64,000 nt of DNA from JABWCQ01 sp964587105 (GCA_964587105.1 CAZPKG010000010.1:81136-145135); one strand, 5' to 3'. Shown: positions 1-8,947, counted from the stretch's first letter. The notes: generated by a model from the letters alone, not told the origin. A program made the numbers and translations.

Positions 1-347
1 CCAATCGCGGCTGGAATTGCGAGAGTTGCGCCAAGTTGTAACCGAATAATCAAATCGGTAGCCGAATCCATTCCACCAAGCAGAGATCCGGCAAGAGTGT
101 ATCCGGCGGCAAGCATGGCAGGAAAGACCCACGGTCTGCGTGAATCAAGAAGGCCAAGCACGGCTCCTGCGGCAACGATTCCCAACGACCAAGCGATGGT
201 TCCCGCTTGATCCGTGAGCATAAAGGGAACAATTGTCCCGGCAGCGGCGCTGACAAATGCCAAGAACCACCAAAGGATTTTGCGATTGCGAATCTCTTCG
301 AGTTCGCGGGTCGCTTGCGCTGTCAATTCAGACTGGTCTTTTTCCAT
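1..347 (-). CDS. Membrane protein, partial (cut by window edge)
   Basis: An open reading frame enters from the left edge and starts at an ATG whose complement is at 345-347. The visible part is about 115 residues. It begins with a charged, Glu-rich segment (MEKDQSELTAQATRELEEIR) that is probably cytoplasmic. About three hydrophobic segments follow, starting near residues 23, 53 and 73, joined by short loops. No stop occurs before the edge, so the C-terminus is missing. It lies 39 bases downstream of the DUF3857/transglutaminase gene on the same strand and may be co-transcribed with it. I do not recognise the family. The N-terminal half of the start region has no clear Shine-Dalgarno sequence. 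Confidence 0.6.
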   Translation of the reverse strand, partial: MEKDQSELTAQATRELEEIRNRKILWWFLAFVSAAAGTIVPFMLTDQAGTIAWSLGIVAAGAVLGLLDSRRPWVFPAMLAAGYTLAGSLLGGMDSATDLIIRLQLGATLAIPAAI

Positions 348-386
348 AGAGTAGTGTTACAGCAAGAATCCAGCCCGTGTGAAACG

Positions 387-2276
387 CTAAGATTTTGCTG
401 TTAAAACCACTTTCCCACGCTCAAGTGCTTCGAGTCTGTTTACCATCTCCAACAGGTTGGGATAGCGCGACAACGGAATATCCAGGGCGCGGACTTCAAG
501 CGCCTGTTTGACCGTGACTTTTCGGCCTTGCGAGGTGCAGGTCCGTGAAAGCCGAAACTCATCCTCAACTATCTCGAGCGGATCAGGCAGGCTTCGTACC
601 TTGAAGCCTTTTGGGAACTCAACGGTTTCACTCATGTGAACTGCAAAAGTAGATTCCAAGCGCAACGGATAGCGGCGCTCTGTCAATTCAGAACCCGACA
701 TTAACCAACTCGACAGAAAATCGAGTTTGCGACCTTGTGCGATCGAATTGAGCAGCCAGTATTGTCCTGCCTTGATTGCATAGTCACTTGCGCTAACCCG
801 AAGCTCAATGTCCAGTGGCGTATCAAGGTCGCTTAACTCTGAAATTGTTAAGCTGTCAAGCCGAGCCGTCGGTGCCAAGCCCTGCACAAATCCCTGGAAC
901 ATGATCTCACGCTCTTGCGGGGAAACTGATTGCAGATAGCTTCGCAAGGCAAGATCGGGAAATCCACGCGATTCAATCTTGATAAGTGATGACAAGCTGC
1001 CGTCGTCTGTTAGCTTGCTGGCTGCGGATACACGATAGAGATTCTTCGTGGCCTCTTCTACCGGCGTCCACGCGAGGTCCTTCCCCTCTTCAGTACAGGT
1101 CAAAACTGCCCTGTCTTGCTCGTTTGCGGCCAAAAACTCGGTGGTTTTTTCAACAGTTGGGTCAATGAAAATCTGCGAATCGCCCTGCGTTACGGACACA
1201 ATTGCATGGTTGAACTGGTCTGTGGGCACATCCTGATCAATCTTCCAGGACGGATTCATCAGCACTATATTTGATTCGATTCCAGCTTCCCTTAGCATTG
1301 TCACCATCAGAGCGGCCTTGTCGCGACAAACCCCATATTTGTTTCGATAAGTCACGGGAGCAGATTCGGGCTTGTAGCCCGCCTTACGGCCCGTTAGCGC
1401 AGTGTCAACATAGCGAATACGATTTGAAACAAACTGAAAAATCGAGCGGATGGACTCGTCGCGACTCTTGCCTACTGTCAGGCTTGCAACCTCTGCCTTG
1501 ATGCTTGAATCCGCTGTCATTTCTGGTTCCGCCAAGTCATAATACCATTTCGACCAAGTTTCCCAGTCTTTCACGGTCGAAACTAAGAGTTGACGAGCGG
1601 TTTCCGGAAATGGCGGCATTCCTGGCTCAGGCACCATTTGTGGAACATCCTGGATCGACCAAGAGTGGTGGGTACGCCCATCGCGATCATATTTCAGATG
1701 CGAAACACCTGATCCGCGAACCTTCCATGTAAGCTCCATTTCTTGTGGAACGGAGATTTCTACCACTTTGCTCTGCATGGGGTCGGTGTGCTCAAAGTAA
1801 TCAGATAGCCCGAACTGGCCGTCCATCGGCGGCTCGTGCGTAATCTCTTTGTACACTACCTCAATCTCGGCGCCTTTCTCTAAGGCAGGAAAAGTAATTA
1901 TCTTTTCCCTGACATTTTGCAAGAAGAACTTGCCGAAAGCGGGAAGTGGGACGTCCTTGATGGCAGATGAGTCAACTTCAATTACCTTGCCGTCGGGGAG
2001 GTGCACGCGCGCTGCAACAACCTCAATCGTGTCATAACCAAGGTTATACACAGTTTCGTCCTGCGAATACTGGCGAACCGCCCGGTCCGAAAGCAGGGCA
2101 ACCCTGTAACGGTGCAGGGTTTCACCAGATCCATCAGCATTGACCACCACACTTGTGCAATCGTAACGAACGACCGCATTGGCTTGATCAAATGGCAAGT
2201 TCGGGCCAGGTTGGGGAGTTTCCTGCGCGAAAAGTGATGCTGCAAGCAGCAGAATGCCCAAAAGGAGGCTGTTCAT
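387..2276 (-). CDS. Secreted DUF3857 / transglutaminase-like protein
   Basis: A 629-residue protein. It opens with a signal peptide (MNSLLLGILLLAASLFAQ), so the start is set at 2276. The longer in-frame extension would begin inside the terminator of the upstream gene. Residues about 35-250 resemble the beta-rich DUF3857 domain. A transglutaminase/papain-like core follows, with the expected triad visible: Cys317 in YGVCRDKA, His357 in FNHAIV and Asp372 in IDPT. The C-terminal 200 residues resemble the DUF3858-type beta domain that often follows. In FCB bacteria such proteins are exported and are thought to act on periplasmic or surface peptides, but substrates are unknown. The catalytic triad is intact, so enzymatic activity is plausible. 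A small membrane protein gene follows at 347. Confidence 0.85.
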   Translation of the reverse strand: MNSLLLGILLLAASLFAQETPQPGPNLPFDQANAVVRYDCTSVVVNADGSGETLHRYRVALLSDRAVRQYSQDETVYNLGYDTIEVVAARVHLPDGKVIEVDSSAIKDVPLPAFGKFFLQNVREKIITFPALEKGAEIEVVYKEITHEPPMDGQFGLSDYFEHTDPMQSKVVEISVPQEMELTWKVRGSGVSHLKYDRDGRTHHSWSIQDVPQMVPEPGMPPFPETARQLLVSTVKDWETWSKWYYDLAEPEMTADSSIKAEVASLTVGKSRDESIRSIFQFVSNRIRYVDTALTGRKAGYKPESAPVTYRNKYGVCRDKAALMVTMLREAGIESNIVLMNPSWKIDQDVPTDQFNHAIVSVTQGDSQIFIDPTVEKTTEFLAANEQDRAVLTCTEEGKDLAWTPVEEATKNLYRVSAASKLTDDGSLSSLIKIESRGFPDLALRSYLQSVSPQEREIMFQGFVQGLAPTARLDSLTISELSDLDTPLDIELRVSASDYAIKAGQYWLLNSIAQGRKLDFLSSWLMSGSELTERRYPLRLESTFAVHMSETVEFPKGFKVRSLPDPLEIVEDEFRLSRTCTSQGRKVTVKQALEVRALDIPLSRYPNLLEMVNRLEALERGKVVLTAKS

Positions 2277-2349
2277 AACGGGAATACCTGTTTGTTCAAC
2301 GATAGAGTATAGGCTTTCTACAGCAGATTTGCAAGACAGCCCTATAAGC

Positions 2350-2378
2350 AAAAACCCCATCTTTCGACGGGGTTTTTT
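2350..2378 (-). terminator. Rho-independent terminator
   Basis: AAAAACCCC pairs with GGGGTTTTT around a 10-base loop, and T-runs lie on both strands. It is placed 23 bases past the stop of the thioester-domain protein, so it ends that transcript on the minus strand. It also excludes the upstream in-frame start of the DUF3857 gene. Confidence 0.8.
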
Positions 2379-2400
2379 GCATAACAAATTCTGGTCCGGC

Positions 2401-4056
2401 TTACTTCAACAGCAGGAGCTTCTTTGTTGCCGTATAGTTTGCAGCAGTGAGGCTGTAGAAATAGGTACCGGAAGGCATACTCTCGGCATTCCATTCAATT
2501 GAATGCTCACCGGCTTGGACGACGCCATTCATCAGTTCTGCAACCACACGGCCGGTCAAGTCATAGATACGAAGTTGAACATTCGCGGCTTCGGGAACTG
2601 TAAAGGAGATCGTCGTGGTCGGGTTGAACGGATTCGGGTAGGCGTCAGCCAAGGAGTATTCCGTCACGCTTGCCGGATGGCCGCCATATAGCACCGTCAC
2701 TGTTCGCGGATGAACCGTTCGGACGCCGTTTGCGTCAACATCGGCCAAGCGGTAGTCATAGGAGATTCCGTTCAATCCAATCCGATCGGCAAATGAATAG
2801 GTTGCACCAGTGGCACTGTTTTGAGCAGGAATCTGAGCAATCAACTCAAATCCGCCCTGGCCAGTTACGCAGCGTTCAATCTCCCAATGATCCGCATTCG
2901 CTTCGGAAGCGGTCATCCACTGGAGATCAACACCGTCAGTAGTGGTGTAAGCGTCAAAACCTGCAAGCTCAACAGACAACCACTTGTCGCCGGGGAAGGC
3001 CAAGTTGAAGCATGTGTCGATGGGTTCAAGCGCCCAAACCATCCACTGATTGTTGTCGTAGGTGGCTTCATCACAACCAACAAGCGCCAGTGCCCATGAT
3101 GACTTGGTGCAAAGGGTAACGTAAACTGAGTCGGGGTTTAGTGTCGGCTGCGTTACGTTAATCTCGATACAACCATTCTCGTCGGTATAGAATGTCGCGT
3201 CTTCAGCCGGATTCGAACCGATTTGTACGGTACCGTTGAACTTGATGTTGGATACACAAGTATCATTCAATTCCACTGCTTGAGTGCCGCGGACGACACA
3301 GAACTTCAAGGTCACTGTGGCATAATCATCTTCCACGACCGGACCGATGCAAGTATTTGTGATTTCATCGCCGGGAAGCCAAACGTTTTTACCGATGGCG
3401 TCAAGAACGCGCGTGTTTGCCCATTCATTGCGCGGGACATTAGAGCCGTACACGGTATTTACGTAAGGATAAGTCGGAGTATCGCCGAAATTCGGGTAGC
3501 CACGACCGGCGTCATAGCAGAAGTGCGGCAGGCCGTCGTTGGCTCCGCCGTCGCGAATGCTTGAGAGTTTCCAGATCGCCAACTGCATCGCGTCGTCTTC
3601 AAACGTGGTGGTCGGGTAATTCCAAGCCATCAAATATGCGAGAGCTGTCAATTGGGTTTTTCTGCAAGAATCATCAGTGATAACTGCCGGAAAAACGTCA
3701 ACGCCATAATTCTGCGTCTGTGCGGGGTGATAAAGGTCCACGCACCAACCGTAGAGTGGATCTCCAATTTCGCATGTGGAAGTGAAGCACATCTGGCCAT
3801 AGTTGTTTCCGGTTGATCCGCCTGGCCAGTTGATGGTGCCACGACCGCCTTGACCACCGGTGCCCGCATAGCGGAGGCCAAAGTAGTCAATTGTGCAATC
3901 GCCGCAATTGTCATCCAGTACTGCGGCGCCGCGATTCGGATCGCTGATTTCGCTTTCATTCGGGTTTATAGCCCAAGCCGAAAAGCTTAAGAGCATCACC
4001 AAACCAGCGACCGCTAAGGTTCTGGGGATGAAAACACGTCTAAAATTCTTCATCAT
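2401..4056 (-). CDS. Secreted thioester-domain protein with type IX-like C-terminal sorting domain
   Basis: A 551-residue protein. The start at 4056 (MMKNFRRVF) is chosen because GAGGGA lies about 10 bases upstream and a signal peptide ending in SAWA follows directly. Residues about 50-200 look like a thioester domain: Cys105 in YGWCVDLYHP and Gln158 in AMQLAIWKL match the Cys and the 'QxAIW' Gln that form an internal thioester in Gram-positive adhesins and many exported proteins. About residues 215-320 look like a Cys-containing Ig-like repeat. A fibronectin-like domain (DGVDLQWMTASE...) follows. The last 80 residues are a sorting domain with YPNPFNPTTTISF and a Lys/Leu-rich end, KKLLLLK. 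Export through a type IX-like system and covalent attachment to a surface target are inferences. The gene stands alone, divergent from tRNA-Ala. Confidence 0.8.
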   Translation of the reverse strand: MMKNFRRVFIPRTLAVAGLVMLLSFSAWAINPNESEISDPNRGAAVLDDNCGDCTIDYFGLRYAGTGGQGGRGTINWPGGSTGNNYGQMCFTSTCEIGDPLYGWCVDLYHPAQTQNYGVDVFPAVITDDSCRKTQLTALAYLMAWNYPTTTFEDDAMQLAIWKLSSIRDGGANDGLPHFCYDAGRGYPNFGDTPTYPYVNTVYGSNVPRNEWANTRVLDAIGKNVWLPGDEITNTCIGPVVEDDYATVTLKFCVVRGTQAVELNDTCVSNIKFNGTVQIGSNPAEDATFYTDENGCIEINVTQPTLNPDSVYVTLCTKSSWALALVGCDEATYDNNQWMVWALEPIDTCFNLAFPGDKWLSVELAGFDAYTTTDGVDLQWMTASEANADHWEIERCVTGQGGFELIAQIPAQNSATGATYSFADRIGLNGISYDYRLADVDANGVRTVHPRTVTVLYGGHPASVTEYSLADAYPNPFNPTTTISFTVPEAANVQLRIYDLTGRVVAELMNGVVQAGEHSIEWNAESMPSGTYFYSLTAANYTATKKLLLLK

Positions 4057-4156
4057 CGTTTGTGTTCCCTCATTTAACATATTGTTATCGTTCATCTAAA
4101 TTCACTTCGGCGGAGAATCAAACGGAAATCTCGATTGCCCCCAAGAAGATTGAGGC

Positions 4157-4185
4157 TTGACAATTCGAGACTTGCTCCGTATATT
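4157..4185 (+). promoter_or_regulatory. Sigma-70-type promoter of tRNA-Ala/SRP RNA
   Basis: TTGACA (4157-4162), a 17-base spacer and TATATT (4180-4185): a perfect -35 box and a near-perfect -10 box. The expected start point, about 4192, lies just 5 bases before the tRNA, as for strong stable-RNA promoters. Confidence 0.8.
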
Positions 4186-4196
4186 GCCCGTCTTTC

Positions 4197-4269
4197 GGGG
4201 CAGTAGCTCAGCTGGGAGAGCACCACGTTCGCAACGTGGGGGTCGGCGGTTCGATCCCGCTCTGCTCCA
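4197..4269 (+). tRNA. tRNA-Ala (anticodon CGC)
   Basis: A 73-base cloverleaf. The acceptor stem GGGGCAG/CTGCTCC has one G-T pair, and the D arm is AGCTCAGCTGGGAGAGC. The anticodon stem CCACG/CGTGG encloses the loop TTCGCAA, with anticodon CGC at 4230-4232. The T arm is GTCGGCGGTTCGATCCCGCT. The discriminator base is A. The 3' CCA is not encoded. It reads GCG alanine codons. The strong promoter directly upstream and the SRP RNA 28 bases downstream, with no terminator between them, suggest a shared primary transcript. Confidence 0.95.
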
Positions 4270-4297
4270 CATCTGGAAGTTCGTTTTCCGAAATTCA

Positions 4298-4417
<120 letters not shown>

Positions 4418-4674
4418 TTTTTTTTCCGCCTTTGATACAGCCATTCGCTCTTTTGGCTTACGGTCTAAATTTACCTCGTTTCACCCTGAAGTCATAAGAT
4501 TGAGTCAAGGAATCCCTCATTTTTGATGATTAGTAACGTTCACCTAAATGTATGTTTCCCGTGAGTCTTAGTGTTACTATATTTTTCTATATCCTTCGGG
4601 AAAATCAATTCTTAGCAATTCTCAAAACCCTCCTTGAAGTTTGCAGCCTGAGGATTAGGCTGTAAGAGGTTTCT

Positions 4675-5334
4675 ATGACGAAAAATGAGTCCTCTTTCCT
4701 GATTTGGTCGCTGCTTGGTCTTGACTTTCTAATAGTATTGCTAAACGTATTTCCGACGGGGAATAGCGGCGTCGATCATTTCCTATCGCTTGACGCCGAG
4801 AGTAACTTTGTCACTTGGTACAGCAGTTCTAAGCTGTTCTGCGCAGCGCTACTTTGTTTGTTAACGGCAAGAATGCAGAGTCAATTCTTGTGGACATTTC
4901 GCATTGCCGCGATTGCGCTATTGGGAATATCTATGTCTGAAACTGCGATGTTTCATGAACGACTCTCGGCGGCGATCTACACTATTCGCACAGGTGAAGT
5001 CCTTAGGACAGGCGGACAAGGACTATGGGTCATCTATCTTTCCCCGGTGTGTTTGGCCGTGTTGCTCATGCTTGCCCGCCTTTCGCAAAAAGTCTCAACG
5101 GTCTTTCCTGTGATTCGCTGGCCTGTGATCAGTACAATATTGTTATGGGTTGTTGTACTCATTGCTGAAACTGCCCCGCGCTGGGCCGGTCCTCTGACAG
5201 ATGCGGGACTACGAATGGCAGTAGTCATTGAAGAGTCATCGGAACTGCTTGGTGCTACTACTTTGCTAATCGGCCTGTTGGCAGTTTTCAGACAGGTTGC
5301 GGGACTTAGGTCGAACAGCCAAGAGGCAGTTTGA
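4675..5334 (+). CDS. Multi-pass membrane protein of unknown function
   Basis: A 219-residue protein with about six hydrophobic segments, near residues 8-26, 53-63, 75-88, 118-133, 150-163 and 193-207. The start is supported by AAGAGG 6-8 bases upstream. Recognisable but unassigned features are LDAESNFVTWYSS after the first membrane segment, ETAMFHERL in the middle and VIEESSELLG near the end. Their acidic, Trp and His residues face the same membrane-proximal zones. I have the impression of a widespread family of uncharacterised integral membrane proteins carrying a 'D.E.N..TWYSS' motif, but I cannot name it. A short hairpin (CAGCCT/AGGCTG) precedes the ribosome-binding site. The next gene, dnaX, starts 195 bases on, so it may be transcribed separately. 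Confidence 0.75.
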   Translation: MTKNESSFLIWSLLGLDFLIVLLNVFPTGNSGVDHFLSLDAESNFVTWYSSSKLFCAALLCLLTARMQSQFLWTFRIAAIALLGISMSETAMFHERLSAAIYTIRTGEVLRTGGQGLWVIYLSPVCLAVLLMLARLSQKVSTVFPVIRWPVISTILLWVVVLIAETAPRWAGPLTDAGLRMAVVIEESSELLGATTLLIGLLAVFRQVAGLRSNSQEAV

Positions 5335-5418
5335 CGTTTGGCTGAGTGGAATAGATATAAGTGTAGGAATAATAGCAAACTGGAAATGAACATTTGTGCA
5401 GAATTTTCATTCAGACCG

Positions 5419-5447
5419 TTGACTTTCCGGCAAAAAAGGACTACTTT
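5419..5447 (+). promoter_or_regulatory. Possible promoter upstream of dnaX
   Basis: TTGACT (5419-5424), a 17-base spacer and TACTTT (5442-5447). The -35 box is good, the -10 box is weak. It sits 82 bases before dnaX in a 195-base gap that otherwise holds no feature I can support. Confidence 0.35.
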
Positions 5448-5529
5448 CGTGTTTGCGTGCATTGGGGTAGCCTTCCAGTTGTTTGCTGCATTATCTGCTC
5501 ACCGCCCTCTTTCGCTTCCCGTTTAATAA

Positions 5530-7230
5530 ATGAGTTATCAAGTCCTTGCCCGCCGCTGGCGTCCGCAGAAATTCGCGGACGTCGTTGGCCAAGAACACAT
5601 TACCCGAACGCTGCAAAATGCGATTGCGCAGGAACGCCTTGCGCACGGCTTTTTGTTTACCGGACCGCGCGGCGTCGGCAAGACTTCTACGGCAAGAATT
5701 CTGGCAAGAGCGATCAATTGCGAGCGTGCGGGGCAGATCAAACCCGTTGAACCGTGCAATGAATGCGAAACCTGTCGCGCGCTACTGGAAGATCGCGAAC
5801 TTGACGTCGTCGAAATCGACGGCGCTTCGTACAACAAGGTCGAAGATATTCGTAGGGTGAATGAAGCTGCGCGATTGGCTCCGGCAGCGGGACAGAAAAA
5901 GGTCTTCATCATTGACGAAGTTCACATGCTTACAACTGCGGCCTTCAATGCGTTTTTGAAGACTTTGGAAGAGCCGCCATCGCATGTAATCTTCATTCTC
6001 GCGACGACGGACGTTCACAAAGTCCCTGGAACGATTCGCTCGCGAGTGCAGAGATTTGATTTTCGCCCGCTCTCACCTATCGAAATTTCTAACCACCTCC
6101 GGATCATCGCGGATGCCGAAGGTTGGAATGCAGAACCCGAAGCGCTGTTCCAGATAGCACGAGCAGCGGACGGATCACTTCGCGACGCCGAAGGACTGTT
6201 AGATCAGGTAGTGGCATACTGCGCCAACAACATCACGCTTGAAGAGACACGCAAGGTACTGGGAACGCTTTCACTTGTCGTGTTGGAACGAGCAACACAG
6301 TTAGTGGCAAGTCAGGACATCAACGGATTGCCGGAATACTTTGATCTGTTGGCGCGTCAGGGAACAGAGTACAGCTTGCTATTGCGTGAACTCCAGAGTT
6401 ATTGGTCTGACGCGGTGTTCTTGTTGCAGGGATTAACTGTGCCGGGGAGATCACAGGAAGAGTGTGCAGCGCTGAAAAGCGCAATCGGCGAACTGAACGT
6501 GGAAGATATGTTTCGTTTGATTCGTCTCGCCGCAACGCTTGAAGACGACATCAAGTGGTCTGTCTCGCCACGCACAAGATTTGAGATCGCGATGCTGAGA
6601 TGGGTAACGCTTGATCGCGCCGTTTCAATTAGAGAATTGATCGAACAACTGAAATCAGGCCAGTCTTCTGCTCCAGCTGCGCCGCGGACGGCAACTCTAA
6701 CCACTCCACAAACTCATGCATCGCCAACGGTGCCCCCTCCCGTTGCGAAAGCGGCGCCGGCGCGCCCTGCTCCAACTGCTCCTAAACCTGAACCTGCGGT
6801 TGTGGCGGCGACTGAACGGACAAAACCATTAGACATCGAGGAGCTTCGCAATTCGTGGGATTCTGTTTGTGATGCCCTTGAGAAAATTAGCAGTGCGGCT
6901 GCCGCGTTTGCGCACAATGATTGGGAAATGGTTTCACTAAATGGCCCGACATTGACGGTTCGCCCGAAGCTTCCGGGCAAGTTTCATTTGGAATCCTTGA
7001 AGTCAAACTCAGCCTTGCTTGAACAGGCGATTTTGCAAGTCACCGGAGGCAAAGTCAAAGTAACTGCGTCTGTAGCTGTGGAAGCAACAGCAGGTAACGA
7101 GGCTGTGCCCGCAACTCCGAAAAAAGACGAGAGCAACGGAGGCAAGACGCCGGGCGATTTGTTTTCAAGCGTAATGTCGCAGTTCGGCGGCGAAGACGTG
7201 ACCACCAAGATGGATAAGCCGGGTAAATAA
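5530..7230 (+). CDS. dnaX: DNA polymerase III subunit gamma/tau
   Basis: A 566-residue clamp-loader ATPase that loads the sliding clamp and tethers polymerase cores. The Walker A motif GPRGVGKT is at 45-52. Zinc-ligand cysteines are at 64, 76, 79 and 82. Walker B/DExx is IIDEVH at 127-132, and sensor 1 is ATT near 158. The arginine-finger motif reads SRVQRF (171-176) where most homologues have SRCQRF. A Pro/Ala-rich linker (about 380-430) leads to a tau-like C-terminal domain. No Shine-Dalgarno sequence precedes the ATG, only an A/T-rich stretch. The recR gene starts one base after its stop without ybaB between them, unlike the usual dnaX-ybaB-recR order. Confidence 0.97.
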   Translation: MSYQVLARRWRPQKFADVVGQEHITRTLQNAIAQERLAHGFLFTGPRGVGKTSTARILARAINCERAGQIKPVEPCNECETCRALLEDRELDVVEIDGASYNKVEDIRRVNEAARLAPAAGQKKVFIIDEVHMLTTAAFNAFLKTLEEPPSHVIFILATTDVHKVPGTIRSRVQRFDFRPLSPIEISNHLRIIADAEGWNAEPEALFQIARAADGSLRDAEGLLDQVVAYCANNITLEETRKVLGTLSLVVLERATQLVASQDINGLPEYFDLLARQGTEYSLLLRELQSYWSDAVFLLQGLTVPGRSQEECAALKSAIGELNVEDMFRLIRLAATLEDDIKWSVSPRTRFEIAMLRWVTLDRAVSIRELIEQLKSGQSSAPAAPRTATLTTPQTHASPTVPPPVAKAAPARPAPTAPKPEPAVVAATERTKPLDIEELRNSWDSVCDALEKISSAAAAFAHNDWEMVSLNGPTLTVRPKLPGKFHLESLKSNSALLEQAILQVTGGKVKVTASVAVEATAGNEAVPATPKKDESNGGKTPGDLFSSVMSQFGGEDVTTKMDKPGK

Positions 7231-7231
7231 G

Positions 7232-7837
7232 ATGTCACAGATGTCGCCCACGCTTGAACGGCTTGTGGATCAAATCGCAAAACTCCCCGGTTTGGGAAAG
7301 AAATCGGCGCTGCGGTTGGCGATGCATATTTTGAAGCAATCCGAATCAGACGCACGGGCACTGGCCGAAGCAATCATGCAAGTGAAAATGCGACTCCACA
7401 TGTGTGCACGCTGCGGGAATTTGACGGAAGTTGAATTGTGTTCGATTTGCTCCGACGCCAAACGTGACAACGGATTGCTTTGCATTGTTGAGTCACCGCA
7501 AGATATTCTGCGACTTGAAAAAGCCACCGCGTTTCGTGGAATCTATCATGTGCTTGGCGGAGTCTTAAGTCCATTGGATGGAGTAGGCCCTGAAGCACTT
7601 AGAATGGCAGAATTGTGGAATCGGACAGAGCGGGAAACTTTTCGTGAAGTGATATTGGCACTTAGCCCGACAGCTGATGGAGATGCGACGTCGCTTTATC
7701 TTTTGCGAGAGCTGAAAGACCGGGGTATTTCAGCCTCAAGACTTGCGCGCGGAGTGCCGATTGGAGCAGAACTTGAACAGGTGGACGAAGTTACCTTAGC
7801 GCGGGCGATGGCCGAACGCACTCGCGCAGAAGCATAA
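7232..7837 (+). CDS. recR: Recombination mediator protein RecR
   Basis: A 201-residue protein that works with RecO to load RecA on SSB-coated gaps. The helix-hairpin-helix is at 17-26 (AKLPGLGKKSA). The four zinc cysteines are Cys58, 61, 70 and 73 (CARCGN...CSIC). The Toprim domain begins at LLCIVESPQD, and its acidic motif reads TADGDATSLYL where E. coli has TVEGEATANYI. The length is normal for the family. It follows dnaX closely and lies in the same transcription unit. The partner recO is at 32661 in this window. Confidence 0.97.
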   Translation: MSQMSPTLERLVDQIAKLPGLGKKSALRLAMHILKQSESDARALAEAIMQVKMRLHMCARCGNLTEVELCSICSDAKRDNGLLCIVESPQDILRLEKATAFRGIYHVLGGVLSPLDGVGPEALRMAELWNRTERETFREVILALSPTADGDATSLYLLRELKDRGISASRLARGVPIGAELEQVDEVTLARAMAERTRAEA

Positions 7838-7840
7838 TCG

Positions 7841-8428
7841 ATGATTCCAGGTTTTAATCTCGCGAACCAGCTTACGCTCTCCAGACTTGCATTGGGACCG
7901 TTGTTCCTGCTTGCCTACCTCGGCGAGTTTAAGTATTCGGTGGAATTTGCTCTGGCAGTTTCGATCTTGATCGAAGCGACTGACGTGGCTGACGGGATTG
8001 CGGCACGCTCGCGCAAACAAGTGTCGGACGTGGGAAAACTATTGGATCCGATGAGCGACACGATCGCGCGAATATCTTACTTCATCGGTTTCCTTGTGAT
8101 GGGATTTGCCGCGGCGTGGATGGTCGCAATAATTATCTATAGAGACGTCGTTGTCGCCTATTTGCGCGTGTTCTCGGCGTTGACAGGAACCGCAATGGGT
8201 CGCAGAACGAGCGGGAAGTGGAAAGGAATCTTGCAAGGCGCGGTGGCCTTAACAATACTCACCCTGCATTGGGTGAATCTGCGGTTGACTCCTGTGCCTT
8301 ATTTTGAGAAAATTGTGTGGTGGATACTGGCTGCGGTTACGGCCTATACTGTTTTCACACTTATTGAGTACCTGCACGGAAATCGCGAGTTACTAAAAGA
8401 GATTCGGCACCGGGGTCGCCCCATTTAA
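7841..8428 (+). CDS. pgsA: CDP-alcohol phosphatidyltransferase (probable phosphatidylglycerophosphate synthase)
   Basis: A 195-residue inner-membrane enzyme. The complete CDP-alcohol phosphatidyltransferase motif D48xxDGxxARx8Gx3Dx3D73 is present (DVADGIAAR...GKLLDPMSD), so the metal site is intact. Four or so further hydrophobic segments follow. The next gene encodes phosphatidylglycerophosphatase A, the following step of phosphatidylglycerol synthesis, so glycerol-3-phosphate is the most likely acceptor. Other acceptors cannot be excluded from sequence alone. Three bases separate it from recR. Confidence 0.85.
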   Translation: MIPGFNLANQLTLSRLALGPLFLLAYLGEFKYSVEFALAVSILIEATDVADGIAARSRKQVSDVGKLLDPMSDTIARISYFIGFLVMGFAAAWMVAIIIYRDVVVAYLRVFSALTGTAMGRRTSGKWKGILQGAVALTILTLHWVNLRLTPVPYFEKIVWWILAAVTAYTVFTLIEYLHGNRELLKEIRHRGRPI

Positions 8429-8431
8429 TTC

Positions 8432-8947
8432 ATGACCCGCGCTGAAGAGATGATAACCACCGTCTTCTGGACGGGTTATTCGCCGATTGCTCCTGCAACG
8501 GTTGCATCTGCTCTTGTGTGCGCAATCCTGTGGTTTGTACCGCAAGCATTATCCCTTTGGATGATATTACCGTTGACAATTTTGACGCTTGTTGGGGTTT
8601 GGCTTGCGAACAGGTTTATTGACGGCTATTCGGTGATCGATCCCGGCAAGTTCGCGGCGGTCAGGCGTAAGAATCCCAAGAAAGATGATCCGGACCCGGT
8701 CGTCTTTGATGAATTAGTTGGACAGTGGATAGTGTTGCTTGCTGCTCCGCATTCGGTGATGGGCTTTGGCGCGGCGTTTTTTCTCTTTCGGTTCTTTGAC
8801 ATTTTCAAAATTCTCGGAGCCAACCAACTGCAAAAACTTCCGCGCGGCTGGGGCGTAATGCTCGATGACGTACTGGCAGGAACTTATGGCGCGCTGGTGC
8901 TTTTCGGCTTGAATAGTTGGCAACCGAGTCTTCTGAGCGCATTCTGA
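8432..8947 (+). CDS. pgpA: Phosphatidylglycerophosphatase A
   Basis: A 171-residue membrane phosphatase that converts phosphatidylglycerophosphate to phosphatidylglycerol. Family marks are the N-terminal GYSPIAPATVAS, equivalent to the usual G..P.APGT.GS, and the acidic DPDPVVFDELVGQWI region that carries the metal-binding Asp/Glu residues. A basic insert (RRKNPKKDD) just before it is somewhat unusual. Its stop overlaps the cinA start (TGATG), and the synthase gene lies directly upstream, so the two lipid steps are coupled. Confidence 0.92.
   Translation: MTRAEEMITTVFWTGYSPIAPATVASALVCAILWFVPQALSLWMILPLTILTLVGVWLANRFIDGYSVIDPGKFAAVRRKNPKKDDPDPVVFDELVGQWIVLLAAPHSVMGFGAAFFLFRFFDIFKILGANQLQKLPRGWGVMLDDVLAGTYGALVLFGLNSWQPSLLSAF

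Noticed and set aside
2277..2387. Upstream N-terminal extension of the DUF3857 protein
   Set aside because: It begins inside the neighbouring terminator and would hide a good signal peptide.
5885..5905. A-rich run in dnaX as a programmed frameshift site
   Set aside because: It encodes the conserved Lys-Lys before the Walker B strand. A shift there would truncate the ATPase rather than make a gamma subunit. A second A-run near 7110 is too close to the stop.
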